From: Actinomycetospora sp. NBRC 106375
Lineage (GTDB): Bacteria > Actinomycetota > Actinomycetes > Mycobacteriales > Pseudonocardiaceae
Assembly (NCBI RefSeq): GCF_030269665.1
Contig: NZ_BSTS01000014.1
Location: 1 to 64,000 of the forward strand
Direction of reading: 5' to 3'
DNA: 64,000 bases
Shown here: positions 48,592 through 57,466 of the stretch, piece after piece
Layout of the letters: each line of letters opens with the position of its first letter
Position numbering within the stretch: the stretch's first letter is position 1
The notes under the pieces: generated by a model
The model's database searches: none
Seen by the model: the letters and a program-made list of their open reading frames with translations, nothing else
Told to the model about the DNA's origin: nothing
Program-made: the position numbers and the translations under genes

Positions 48592-48861
48592 ATGTGCCGC
48601 AACATCCGGGTCCTGCACAACTTCGAGCCCCCCGCCACCGACACCGAGGTGCACGAGGCCGCCCTGCAGTACGTGCGCAAGATCAGTGGCGCGGCGCGCC
48701 CCTCGAAGGCCAACGAGGACGCCTTCGCCCGGGCGGTCGCCGAGATCACGGCGAGCACCCGGACGCTCCTCGACGAGCTGGTGACCACCGCCGCGCCGAA
48801 GGACCGCGAGGTCGAGGCGCACAAGGCCCGCGAGCGGGCCCGCGAGCGCTACGCCCGCTGA
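48592..48861 (+). CDS. DUF2277 family protein
   Basis: An 89-residue protein starting MCRNIRVLHNFEPPATDTEVHEAALQYVRKISGAARPSKANEDAF, the strongly conserved signature of DUF2277, a small helical family with an N-terminal Cys-Arg-Asn-Ile-Arg motif. The C-terminal half is two helices and a charged tail. Function is unknown. It is 27 bases upstream of the LuxR-type regulator on the same strand and divergent from the SCO6745 gene. Confidence 0.85.
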   Translation: MCRNIRVLHNFEPPATDTEVHEAALQYVRKISGAARPSKANEDAFARAVAEITASTRTLLDELVTTAAPKDREVEAHKARERARERYAR

Positions 48862-48888
48862 CGGCCGCGCCGAGCAGGGAGGACCGGC

Positions 48889-51582
48889 ATGGTGGGTCCG
48901 CTGCTGGCGAGCAAGTACCGCCGTCCCCGCCGCCGGCCCGGGACGGTCGATCGTCCGCGGCTGACCGCGGCCCTCGACGGCGCCCGGCACGCCGCGGTGA
49001 CGGTCGTGTCCGCACCGGCAGGGTTCGGCAAGTCGACGCTGCTCGCCGCGTGGCTCGACACGCTCCCCACCGACGCGGCCGCGGTCGCGTGGGTCTCGCT
49101 GGACGAGCGCGACGACGACCCCGCCCGCTTCTGGACCTACGTCCTCACCGCGATCCGTGACGCCACGGGGGTCGGTGAGGAGGCGCTGGAGCTGCTGGCG
49201 TCATCCCCGTCGACGCCGTCGTCCACCGAGAGCGCGCTCGTCGCCGCGCTCAACGACGTCGGCGGGACGGACCGGGACCTGGTGCTCGCCCTGGACGATC
49301 TGCACCTCGTGACCGCGCCGGAGGTGCACGAGGGGCTCGCGTTCCTCCTCGAGCACCGCCCGCCGCAGCTCCACCTGGTGCTCGCCACCCGGGTCGACCC
49401 GCCGCTCCCCCTGGCCCGCCGGCGCGCGACGGGTGAGCTCGTCGAGCTCCGGGCCGCCGACCTCCGGTTCACCGCGCCGGAGTCCGCGGCCTACCTCAAC
49501 GGTCCGATGGACCTGGCGCTCTCCGGCGACGACGTCGCCGCCCTGGACACGCGCACCGAGGGCTGGATCGCCGCGCTGCAGCTCGCGGCGCTGTCGATGC
49601 GCGGGCGCGACGACGTCGGCGCGTTCATCGCCGGGTTCGCCGGCGACGACCGCCACGTCGTCGACTACCTGGCCGAGGAGGTCCTCGGCCGCCTCCCGGA
49701 CGACGTCCGCGACTTCCTGCTCGAGACCTCGGTCCTGGAGCGGCTGAGCGGCCCGCTGTGCGACGCCGTGACCGGGCGCGACGGGAGCCGCGCGACGCTC
49801 GCCGCGCTCGAGCGCGCCAACCTGTTCCTGGTGCCGCTCGACGACCGCCGGCAGTGGTACCGCTACCACCACCTGTTCGCCGACGTCCTGCGCACGCACC
49901 TCGCCGACGAGCGCCCCGAGGTCGTCCCGGAGCTGCACTCCCGCGCGAGCCGCTGGTTCGCCGGGGTCGACGACGTGCCCGCCGCCGTCGACCACGCCCT
50001 CGCCGGCGGCCACGTCGACCTCGCCGCGGAGCTGATGGAACGCGCGATGCCGGTGATGCGCCGGGAACGGCGGGAGGCCGAGCTCCTGCGCTGGGTGCGC
50101 TCGGTGCCCGACGAGGTCGTGCGGGTGCGACCGGTCCTCGGCCTGGCCTTCGTGGGCGCACTCGCCCAGGCCTCGGTGTTCGACACCGTCGACCGGCGCC
50201 TCGCCGACGTCGAGCACGCCGTGCGGCCCGACGGCGGCCCCTGGCCCGCGCACGCCCCGCCCGGCCTCGTCGTCGTCGACGAGGACGGCTACCGGTCGGT
50301 GCCCGCGGGCCTCGAGGTCTACCGGGCGGCGCTCGCCCTGCGCCGCACGGACCTCGACGCCGCCGCCGCGCACGCGCGCGACGCCCTCGCGCTGGTCCCG
50401 GAATCCGACGACCTCACGCGGGCCGCGGCCGGCGCCCTCGGTGGGCTCGCCTCGTGGGCGCGGGGCGACCTCGTCGGGGCGGAGAGCGCCTACGTCGCGG
50501 CGGTCGCCGGCCTGCAGCGGGCGGGCTTCGTCGCCGACGTGCTCGGTTGCTGCATCGCCCTCGGCGACATCCGCCGCACGCTCGGCCGGCACCGCGACGA
50601 GGAACGCCTGTACCGGTGGGCGCTCGCCCTGACCGACCCGGCCGCCCCGGTGCGCGGCACGGCGGACATGCACGTCGCCCTGGCCGGCGTGCTGATCGCG
50701 CGGGACGAGCTCACCGCCGCCGGCGAGCACCTGGACGCGGCCCGGCAGCTCGGCGAGCACCGCGGGCTGCCGCAGAACCCGTACCGCGCGCGGGTGGCGG
50801 CGGCGCGGCTGTGCGCGGCCCGCGGCGACCGCGACACGGCGCTCGCCGTGCTCGACGAGGCCGAGCAGGCCTACGACAGCGACTACTCCCCCGAGGTAGA
50901 GCCCGTGCCCGCGGTCCGCGCCCGCCTGCGGATCCGGCGCGGCGAGCTGCGCGAGGCCGAGACCTGGGCGCGCGAGCGGGGGCTCTCGCCCGACGACGAG
51001 CCGTCCTACCTCCGCGAGTACGAGCACCTCACCCTCGCCCGCCTGCTCCTCGCGCGCCGCGACGACACCGCGACCGCGCTGCTCGCGCGGCTGCGGGCCG
51101 CGGCCGAGCAGGGGGCGCGCCGGGGCACCGTCCTCGAGATCCTCGTGCTGCAGGCGCTCGCCGCGCAGGCCCGCGGGGACGTGCCCGCCGCGCTCGACGC
51201 CCTGCGCCGCGCTCTCGGCCTCGCCGAGCCCGAGGGCCTCGTGCGTGTCGTCACCGACGAGGGGACGCCGATCGCGACCCTGCTGCGGGCGCTCACGAAG
51301 CAGGACCCCGCGTACCCGTCCGCGCGCCGCCTGCTCGCCGCGGGCACCGGTGACGTGCCCGCCCCGTCCGCCCTGGTCGACCCGCTGAGCGAGCGGGAGC
51401 TCGACGTCCTGCGCCTGCTCGCCTCGGACCTCGACGGACCGGACATCGCCCGCGAGCTGTCGGTCTCGCTGAACACCCTGCGGACCCACACCAAGAGCAT
51501 CTACGCGAAGCTCGGCGTCACCAGCCGCCGCACCGCCGTGCGCCGCGCCCACGATCTCGGCGTGCTGCCGCTCCGTCGCTGA
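48889..51582 (+). CDS. LuxR family regulator of the MalT/LAL type
   Basis: An 897-residue STAND ATPase regulator. The Walker A is VVSAPAGFGKSTLLAAWL (about 40-57), with the Walker B LVLALDDLHLV and the ARC-type helical region after it. Long TPR-like helical repeats follow (about 300-800). The C-terminal LuxR domain reads LSERELDVLRLLASDLDGPDIARELSVSLNTLRTHTKSIYAKLGVTSRRTAVRRAHDLGVL. It should bind an inducer plus ATP, oligomerise and activate transcription. GGGAGGA precedes the ATG. The next two genes on the same strand (a small protein and DUF4386) follow a palindrome and are its likely targets. Confidence 0.92.
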   Translation: MVGPLLASKYRRPRRRPGTVDRPRLTAALDGARHAAVTVVSAPAGFGKSTLLAAWLDTLPTDAAAVAWVSLDERDDDPARFWTYVLTAIRDATGVGEEALELLASSPSTPSSTESALVAALNDVGGTDRDLVLALDDLHLVTAPEVHEGLAFLLEHRPPQLHLVLATRVDPPLPLARRRATGELVELRAADLRFTAPESAAYLNGPMDLALSGDDVAALDTRTEGWIAALQLAALSMRGRDDVGAFIAGFAGDDRHVVDYLAEEVLGRLPDDVRDFLLETSVLERLSGPLCDAVTGRDGSRATLAALERANLFLVPLDDRRQWYRYHHLFADVLRTHLADERPEVVPELHSRASRWFAGVDDVPAAVDHALAGGHVDLAAELMERAMPVMRRERREAELLRWVRSVPDEVVRVRPVLGLAFVGALAQASVFDTVDRRLADVEHAVRPDGGPWPAHAPPGLVVVDEDGYRSVPAGLEVYRAALALRRTDLDAAAAHARDALALVPESDDLTRAAAGALGGLASWARGDLVGAESAYVAAVAGLQRAGFVADVLGCCIALGDIRRTLGRHRDEERLYRWALALTDPAAPVRGTADMHVALAGVLIARDELTAAGEHLDAARQLGEHRGLPQNPYRARVAAARLCAARGDRDTALAVLDEAEQAYDSDYSPEVEPVPAVRARLRIRRGELREAETWARERGLSPDDEPSYLREYEHLTLARLLLARRDDTATALLARLRAAAEQGARRGTVLEILVLQALAAQARGDVPAALDALRRALGLAEPEGLVRVVTDEGTPIATLLRALTKQDPAYPSARRLLAAGTGDVPAPSALVDPLSERELDVLRLLASDLDGPDIARELSVSLNTLRTHTKSIYAKLGVTSRRTAVRRAHDLGVLPLRR

Positions 51583-51588
51583 CCGTCA

Positions 51589-51619
51589 CTCACCACACGT
51601 GGTGAGGACCGCTCACCAC
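51589..51619. promoter_or_regulatory. CTCACCAC palindrome plus third half-site
   Basis: CTCACCAC-AC-GTGGTGAG (51589-51606) is a perfect 8-2-8 palindrome starting 7 bases after the LuxR gene stop. A third half-site CTCACCAC follows at 51612-51619. The loop is too short for an RNA hairpin, so a DNA-binding site is more likely, plausibly for the LuxR/MalT protein encoded just upstream. Confidence 0.6.
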
Positions 51620-51642
51620 GTCCGCGGCCATCGTTCCCGGCC

Positions 51643-51888
51643 ATGAGCAGCAGCGAGCACCAGCGCTACGTGATCCGGGTGCGGGGACGCCTCGCCCCGC
51701 GCTGGGCCTCGTGGTTCGACGGCATGGCCCTCGTCCCGCAGGACGACGGCACCACGGTCATCGACGGTCCCGTCGCCGACCAGCCGGCGCTCCACGGCCT
51801 GCTCCGCACGATCAGCGACCTCGGCCTGCCCCTCGTCTCGCTCACCGCGACCGACGAGCCCACCCACCCCTGGAGGAGAACGCCATGA
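51643..51888 (+). CDS. Small 81-residue protein coupled to DUF4386 gene
   Basis: MSSSEHQRYVIRVRGRLAPRWASWFDGMALVPQDDGTTVIDGPVADQPALHGLLRTISDLGLPLVSLTA: two or three strands with a helix at the end, giving a small alpha/beta domain. Such proteins are recurrent beside LuxR/MalT regulators and DUF4386 genes in actinobacteria, but have no assigned function. The stop overlaps the next start as ATGA, so translation is coupled. Confidence 0.7.
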   Translation: MSSSEHQRYVIRVRGRLAPRWASWFDGMALVPQDDGTTVIDGPVADQPALHGLLRTISDLGLPLVSLTATDEPTHPWRRTP

Positions 51889-52619
51889 CCACCGACGTCC
51901 GCACCGCCCCGACGACCACGCCCCGCCGCGACACGGCGCGACGGATCGCCCTCGCCGCCGGCCTGCTCTACCTCGTCACGTTCGCCGCCTCGATCCCGCA
52001 GCTGGCGCTGTTCGCCGACCTGGTCGCCGATCCCGCGGGCTTCGTCCTGACCCCCGGGAGCAACACGGCCGTGCTGTGGGGCTCGTGGTTGGAGGTGATC
52101 ACCGCGCTCTCCGGGGTCGGCACGGCCCTCGCGCTGTATCCGGTGACACGGCGGGTCAGCAGGATCGCCGCCCTCGGGTTCGTCACCTCGCGGGTCGTCG
52201 AAGCCGCGATGATCCTCGTCGGGGTCCTGTGCGTGCTCAGCGTCGTCGCGCTGCGCAGCGACCTCGCGGGCGCCGTCGGCGCCCAGGCGGACGCCCTCGG
52301 CGTCGTCAGCCAGGCCCTGGTCGAGGTCCGGCAGTGGTCGTTCCTCGTGGGCCCCGGCCTCATCCCCGGCATCAACGCGCTGTTCCTCGGCTACGTGATG
52401 TACCGGTCACGCCTCGTCCCCCGCATCATCCCGACCGTCGGGCTCGTCGGCGCTCCGCTGATCCTCCTGTCGGCGACCGTGACCATGCTCGGCGGCTGGG
52501 AGCAGGTGTCGCTCGCCGGCAGCCTGTGTGCCCTGCCGATCGCCCTCTGGGAGCTCTCGCTCGGGGTGTGGCTGACGGTCAAGGGCTTCCGCCCGACGGC
52601 GATCACCTCGGTCGGGTGA
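51885..52619 (+). CDS. DUF4386 family membrane protein
   Basis: A 244-residue membrane protein with about six helices: RRIALAAGLLYLVTFAASIPQLALF, LEVITALSGVGTALALYPVTRRVSR, VTSRVVEAAMILVGVLCVLSVVALR, QWSFLVGPGLIPGINALFLGYVMYRSRLVPRIIPTVGLVGAPLILLS. The SRLVPR loop and the paired helices are characteristic of DUF4386. GGAGGAG precedes the ATG. It presumably responds to the MalT-type regulator upstream. The function is unknown. Confidence 0.87.
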   Translation: MTTDVRTAPTTTPRRDTARRIALAAGLLYLVTFAASIPQLALFADLVADPAGFVLTPGSNTAVLWGSWLEVITALSGVGTALALYPVTRRVSRIAALGFVTSRVVEAAMILVGVLCVLSVVALRSDLAGAVGAQADALGVVSQALVEVRQWSFLVGPGLIPGINALFLGYVMYRSRLVPRIIPTVGLVGAPLILLSATVTMLGGWEQVSLAGSLCALPIALWELSLGVWLTVKGFRPTAITSVG

Positions 52620-52682
52620 GCCCACCGGACCGGCGCGCCGGAACCCTCGCCCCGGAACCGTCCCGGTGGAGGAGTTGAGCGG

Positions 52683-54008
52683 ATGATCACGCTGTCGTCG
52701 GACGAGGCACGGAACGTGGCCGCGGAGGCCTACTCGTACCTCTACCCCCTGGTGACCATGGACGTCACGCGGTCGCAGCTCACCGACACGTCGGTCGGCG
52801 CGATCGGTCACGCGGCCCCGAACACGCTCGCGCACCTGCGGGAGTTCCCGGACGCGGCGTTCCGGGCGGTGGTGGCGCCGAACTTCGACACGCTCTACTC
52901 CAGCGCCTGGATCGACCTGGCGGACGGACCGCTGCTGCTCGAGGTGCCTGACAGCGGCGGGCGCTACTACCTGCTGCCGATGCTGGACATGTGGACCGAC
53001 GTGTTCGCCGCGCCGGGGTGGCGCACCACGGGGACCGGGGCCTCGCGCTTCGTCATCGCCCCGCCGGGGTGGACCGGCGAGGCGCCCGCCGGCGCGCAGG
53101 TGCTCCGGGCCACGACCTCGGTGCTCTGGATGATCGGGCGGACCCAGACCAACGGGCCGTCCGACTACGCGGCGGTCAACGCCTTCCAGGACGGGCTCGC
53201 CCTGACCCGTCTCGACGGCACCGCGCCGTCCCCGTCGTTGCGTCCGTCCGTGGCGCCGGTCGGCCTCGACCTGCACCGCGAGCCGCTGGCCGTCGTCAAC
53301 GGCCTCGACGGGGTCACGTTCTTCGGCTACGCGGCCCGCCTCCTCGCCCAGCACCCCCCGCACGCGACGGACTTCTCGGTGCTCGCCCGCATGGCGGCGC
53401 TCGGCATCGTCCCCGGCGCGGAGCTCGACGCCGCGACCCTCGACGCCGACCGGGTCGCAGCGCTGAACGACGGCGCGAAGGCGGCGCTCGAGCTCCAGCA
53501 CGCGGCCGTGGCGAGGACCGGCCGGATGGAGAACGGCTGGACCGTGAACGCCGAGAACATGGGGGTCTACGGCAACGACTACCTCAAGCGGGCGATCGTC
53601 GCGATGGTCGGTCTGGGCGCGAACCCCGCCGAGGACGCGATCTACCCGCTCGCGGTCTCCGACGCCGCGGGCGAGCCGGTCGTGGGCGAGAAGGACTACG
53701 TCCAGCACTTCGCGCCCGACCGGCTCCCGCCGGTGAAGGCGTTCTGGTCGGTGACGATGTACGACGCGGACAGCTTCCAGGCGCCCAACCGGCTCGACCG
53801 CTACGCGCTCGGCGACCGGGACCCGCTGCACCGGAACCCGGACGGGTCGATCGACCTGTACTACGGCCCGACCGACCCCGGGGGCGAGCGGACGGCCAAC
53901 TGGCTCCCGGCGCCCTCGGGTCCCCTGCGCATCATGCTGCGGCTCTACGCCCCCGGGCCGGCCGTGCTCGACGGCACCTGGGCACCGCCGGCCCTGACCG
54001 CGGTCTGA
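52683..54008 (+). CDS. DUF1254/DUF1214 domain protein
   Basis: A 441-residue protein. DUF1254 spans about 10-130, with AAEAYSYLYPLVTMDVTRSQ, NTLAHLREFPDAAFRAVVAPNFDTLYSSAWIDLADGPLLLEVPDSGGRYYLLPMLDMWTDVF. DUF1214 spans about 300-430, with KDYVQHFAPDRLPPVKAFWSVTMYDADSFQAPNRLDRYALGDRD and YGPTDPGGERTANWLPAPSGPLRIMLRLYAP. No signal peptide is visible, unlike many relatives. The family is common but of unknown function. GGAGGAG precedes the ATG. It lies 63 bases after DUF4386. Confidence 0.9.
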   Translation: MITLSSDEARNVAAEAYSYLYPLVTMDVTRSQLTDTSVGAIGHAAPNTLAHLREFPDAAFRAVVAPNFDTLYSSAWIDLADGPLLLEVPDSGGRYYLLPMLDMWTDVFAAPGWRTTGTGASRFVIAPPGWTGEAPAGAQVLRATTSVLWMIGRTQTNGPSDYAAVNAFQDGLALTRLDGTAPSPSLRPSVAPVGLDLHREPLAVVNGLDGVTFFGYAARLLAQHPPHATDFSVLARMAALGIVPGAELDAATLDADRVAALNDGAKAALELQHAAVARTGRMENGWTVNAENMGVYGNDYLKRAIVAMVGLGANPAEDAIYPLAVSDAAGEPVVGEKDYVQHFAPDRLPPVKAFWSVTMYDADSFQAPNRLDRYALGDRDPLHRNPDGSIDLYYGPTDPGGERTANWLPAPSGPLRIMLRLYAPGPAVLDGTWAPPALTAV

Positions 54009-54012
54009 CCCG

Positions 54013-55014
54013 TCACGGCGCGCTCGCCGGTAGTTCCTGCGTGCCCCCGAGGACCTCGGAGAGCCGCGCGGGGACGCCGGCGAGCCCGGCCGCGTCGAGG
54101 GCGCGGCGCAGGGCGGCGGGGTCGGCGGACGGCGGCGGACCGGCCGCGACGACCTGCAGCACCCCTTGCCCCCAGGTGACGTCGACGACCTGCCACGCCT
54201 GCGCCTGCGCCCACTGCGCCACCGCCGGCTGGGCGGCGGTCAGCACCCGCTGCCCGTAGAAGGTCTGGTAGCTCGCGACACCGAGCGGGACGGCGACCGC
54301 GACGAGGAGCGCCCCCACGACGACGATCGTGCGCGGCCGCAGGTGGCCGACCTCCCGCCCGGCGGAGACCGCGGCCGCCCGCACGCGGTAGGCCAGCAGC
54401 ACCACCGTGCCCGTCGCGATGATCGCGGTGACGTTGGTGCCGAACAGCAGCAGCGCCCCGCGGGCCTGGTCGGGCGCCCCGGCCTCGAGGGTCAGCCCCA
54501 CCACGGCCAGCGGCGGGACCAGCGAGATCGCGATGGCGACGCCCGGGAGGGTGTCGGAGACGTCCGAGCGCACGAGGGCGAACGCGCCCACCGCGCCGGT
54601 GGCCAGCGCCGAGACCAGGTCGACGAGCTCCGGCGCGACGCGCGAGGCCACCTGGGAGTTGGTCGCCGCGACCTCCGGGACGGGGCTGAGCAGGCCCGAG
54701 AGGTAACCGATGACGATCACCAGGAGCGCGCCGCCGACGACGTACGCGACGCTGGAGAGCAGCGCCCGCCGGTCGGCGAGCACCAGCGCGAGGGCCGTGC
54801 CGAGGATCGGGGTCATCAGCGGCGCCACGATCATCGCGCCGATGACGGTGGCGGTGGAGTCGGCCACCACCCCGGTGCTCGCGATGATCGCCGCGAGCGT
54901 CAGCAGCACCCAGAACGCGGACTGCCCCCTCCGGTCGGTGAGGAGGAGCTTGCCGGTCATGCGGTCGACGTCATCCTCCGTGACCGACGTCGAGAGCAGC
55001 GAGCGGGCGGTCAC
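54013..55014 (-). CDS. DUF389 membrane protein
   Basis: A 333-residue protein with about six helices in the first 230 residues. The early FWVLLTLAAIIASTGVVADSTATVIGAMIVAPLMTPILGTALALVLADRRAL is the hallmark of DUF389, found with ASTGLLxNSxAVIIGAMLIAPLMGPI. A cytosolic or extracellular C-terminal region (about 240-333) lacks the usual hydrophobicity. The GTG overlaps the cydB stop (GTGA), so it is coupled to the bd oxidase. The function is unknown. Confidence 0.85.
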   Translation of the reverse strand: MTARSLLSTSVTEDDVDRMTGKLLLTDRRGQSAFWVLLTLAAIIASTGVVADSTATVIGAMIVAPLMTPILGTALALVLADRRALLSSVAYVVGGALLVIVIGYLSGLLSPVPEVAATNSQVASRVAPELVDLVSALATGAVGAFALVRSDVSDTLPGVAIAISLVPPLAVVGLTLEAGAPDQARGALLLFGTNVTAIIATGTVVLLAYRVRAAAVSAGREVGHLRPRTIVVVGALLVAVAVPLGVASYQTFYGQRVLTAAQPAVAQWAQAQAWQVVDVTWGQGVLQVVAAGPPPSADPAALRRALDAAGLAGVPARLSEVLGGTQELPASAP

Positions 55015-56057
55015 GGGGCGACCGGGCCCTCGTCGCCGGGCGGCATCGCCCGCGGCGGGTGAGCGGCCGGGCCCGAGCGCCCGAGACGGCGCCGGAACAC
55101 GACGTAGGTCCAGCCCTGGTAGAGCAGGACCACCGGGAGCAGGACGGCGAGCACCACGGTCATCACCGTCAGCGCGTACGGCGACGAGGAGCTGTTCGCG
55201 ATCGTCAGGTCCCCCGCGGGACCCAGGCTCGAGACCATCACCCGCGGCGCGAGCTCGGCGAACAGCGAGCCGGCGACGGCGGCGATCGTGAGCGTCGTGG
55301 CGGCGAACGCCCCGGCCCACCGGCCCGCCCACGCCAGCCCGGCCGCGGCGAGCGCGGCGAGCACCGCGGCGAGCTCGACCGCCGCGGCCGGCGCGCCGTG
55401 CCCGTAGCCGAAGCGGGTCCACGCGGCGAAGACGACCACCGCGAGGGCGCCGAACGGCGCGAGGAGCGCCGCGATCCGGGTCGCGCGCCTGCGGACGTCG
55501 CCCCCGGACTTCAGGGCCAGGAAGACCGCGCCGTGCACGAGGCAGAGCAGGGTGATCGTCAGGCCGGTGACGACGGGGTACGGGGCCACGAGGTCGCCCG
55601 GTCCGCCGACGAACTCCTGCGCGGTGTCGATGGGGACGCCGTGCAGGAGGTCGGCCAGCGCGATCCCGAGCACCAGCGGCGTGACGAGGCTGCCGACGGT
55701 CAGCGTCGCGCTCCAGACCCGGCGGCTGCGGTCGCTCTCGGCGTGGGCCCGGAACTCGAACGACACCCCGCGCACGATCAGCCCGACCAGGGCCAGCAGG
55801 ACCAGCGGGTAGAAGCCGGAGAACATCGTCGCGTACCAGGACGGGAAGGCGGCGAACGTCCCGCCGACGGCGAGGACCAGCCACACCTCGTTGCCGTCCC
55901 ACACCGGCGCGATAGTCCCGATCGCCTCCTCCCGCCCCTCCTCGTCGCGCCCCACGATCCCGTGGAGCATCCCGACGCCGAAGTCGAACCCCTCGAGCAG
56001 CAGGAAGCCCACCCACACGACCGCGAGGGCGACGAACCAGACGTCGGCGAGGATCAC
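55011..56057 (-). CDS. cydB: Cytochrome bd quinol oxidase subunit II
   Basis: A 348-residue subunit with about eight to nine helices. The N-terminus DVWFVALAVVWVGFLLLEGFDFGVGMLHGIVGRDEEGREEAIGTIAPVWDGNEVWLVLAVGGTFAAFPSWYATMFSGFYPLVLLALVGLIVRGVSFEFR is the unmistakable CydB signature. FGPAGDLTIANSSSSPYALTVMTVVLAVLLPVVLLYQGWTYVVFRRRL ends it. It forms the membrane oxidase with CydA, reducing O2 with high affinity. GTG start with GAGAGG upstream, 9 bases after cydA. Confidence 0.95.
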   Translation of the reverse strand: MILADVWFVALAVVWVGFLLLEGFDFGVGMLHGIVGRDEEGREEAIGTIAPVWDGNEVWLVLAVGGTFAAFPSWYATMFSGFYPLVLLALVGLIVRGVSFEFRAHAESDRSRRVWSATLTVGSLVTPLVLGIALADLLHGVPIDTAQEFVGGPGDLVAPYPVVTGLTITLLCLVHGAVFLALKSGGDVRRRATRIAALLAPFGALAVVVFAAWTRFGYGHGAPAAAVELAAVLAALAAAGLAWAGRWAGAFAATTLTIAAVAGSLFAELAPRVMVSSLGPAGDLTIANSSSSPYALTVMTVVLAVLLPVVLLYQGWTYVVFRRRLGRSGPAAHPPRAMPPGDEGPVAP

Positions 56058-56066
56058 GTCGGCCTC

Positions 56067-57455
56067 TCAGTAGCTCGGCGCGGGCACCGGGGCGTCCGCG
56101 GCGTCGTCGGGAACGTCGACCGCCGGCGGGGGGCGGCGCGCGTGGCGGAACATCAGGGTCCAGGCGACCACCGCCAGCAGGCCGTAGAGCAGGACGAAGA
56201 CCGCTAGACTGGTGATCACGGCCCCGGCACCGACCGAGGGCGACGCGGCGTCCCGGGTGAGCTGCAGGCCCTGGACGATCCAGGGCTGGCGCCCGTTCTC
56301 GGTGAGCATCCAGCCGGCCGTGTTGATGACGAACGGCAGCGGCAGCGCCCAGATCGCGGCGCGCAGGAACCACGGCGAGCTCGCGAGGCGCCGGCGCCGC
56401 CACAGCCCCCACACGGCGAGCAGGGCGACGAGACCGGCGAGGTAGGCCATGACCCGCATCGACCAGTACTGGACGAAGACGTTCGGGATGTAGTCGCCGG
56501 GGCCGTACTGCGCCTGGTACTGCGCCTGGAGATCGTTGAGCCCGACCACCTTCCCGTCCCAGGAGTTGGTGGCGAGCACCGAGAGCAGGTGCGGCACCTG
56601 GATGAGCTTGGTGGGGTCCTTGTCGGCGGTGCCGCCCCCGACCTGGAACAGCGAGAACGAGCACGGCTGACAGGTGGTCCACTGGGCCTCGGCCGCGGCG
56701 ATCTTCACCGGCTGGAACTCGCCCTCGGTCACCCCGAGCTCGCTGCCGACGAGCAGGTTGAGCACCACCGCGGGGGCGAGGACGAGCAGCGCGACCCGGG
56801 CCGACCGGGCGAAGACCTCCGGGCTCGACGCGCGGCGCAGGTGCCACGCCGACACGGCGAGCACGACCACGGCGGCGGTCACCAGGGCGGCCAGCAGGAC
56901 GTGCAGGAAGCTGCGCAGGAACACGGGCGAGGTCAGCACGGCGCCGATGTCGGTGAGCCGCGCCCGCCCGGTCCCGGCGTCGATCACGTAGCCGACCGGG
57001 TACTGCATCCAGGAGTTGGCGGCCATGATGAACGCGGCCGAGAGCGTGCTCCCCACCGCGACGGCCCAGATCGTCGCGAGGTGCACCCGCCGCGAGAGCC
57101 GGTCCCAGCCGAACCACCACAGGCCGAGGAACGTGGACTCGAGGAAGAAGGCGGCCAGGCCCTCCATCGCGAGCGGGGCGCCGAACACGTCGCCGACGAA
57201 CCGCGCGTAGCCCGACCACGTCATCCCGAACTGGAACTCCTGGACGAGCCCGGTCACGACGCCGACGGCGATGTTGATGACGAGCAGGGTGCCGAAGAAC
57301 TTCGTGAGCCGGAGGTCGTCGTCGCGGTCGCCGCGGTGCCAGCGCGTCTGGAAGATCGCCGTGATCAGCGCCAGGCCGATCGTCAGCGGCACGAACAGGA
57401 AGTGGTAGATCGACGTGCTCGCGAACTGGAGGCGGGCGAGCTCGACGGAGGACAC
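56067..57455 (-). CDS. cydA: Cytochrome bd quinol oxidase subunit I (short Q-loop)
   Basis: A 462-residue haem-binding subunit. Visible features are LARLQFASTSIYHFLFVPLTIGLALITAIFQT (axial His of haem b595 at about 19), FGMTWSGYARFVGDVFGAPLAMEGLAAFFLESTFLGLWWFGWDRL (the Glu of the proton channel), and ENGRQPWIVQGLQLT, the quinol-site GRQPW motif. The Q-loop is short, as in actinobacterial enzymes. The GTG start lies 12 bases after the GH15 stop, so it may be co-transcribed with that gene. It oxidises menaquinol and reduces O2 in the membrane. Confidence 0.95.
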   Translation of the reverse strand: MSSVELARLQFASTSIYHFLFVPLTIGLALITAIFQTRWHRGDRDDDLRLTKFFGTLLVINIAVGVVTGLVQEFQFGMTWSGYARFVGDVFGAPLAMEGLAAFFLESTFLGLWWFGWDRLSRRVHLATIWAVAVGSTLSAAFIMAANSWMQYPVGYVIDAGTGRARLTDIGAVLTSPVFLRSFLHVLLAALVTAAVVVLAVSAWHLRRASSPEVFARSARVALLVLAPAVVLNLLVGSELGVTEGEFQPVKIAAAEAQWTTCQPCSFSLFQVGGGTADKDPTKLIQVPHLLSVLATNSWDGKVVGLNDLQAQYQAQYGPGDYIPNVFVQYWSMRVMAYLAGLVALLAVWGLWRRRRLASSPWFLRAAIWALPLPFVINTAGWMLTENGRQPWIVQGLQLTRDAASPSVGAGAVITSLAVFVLLYGLLAVVAWTLMFRHARRPPPAVDVPDDAADAPVPAPSY

Positions 57456-57466
57456 CGCGTCCCCGC

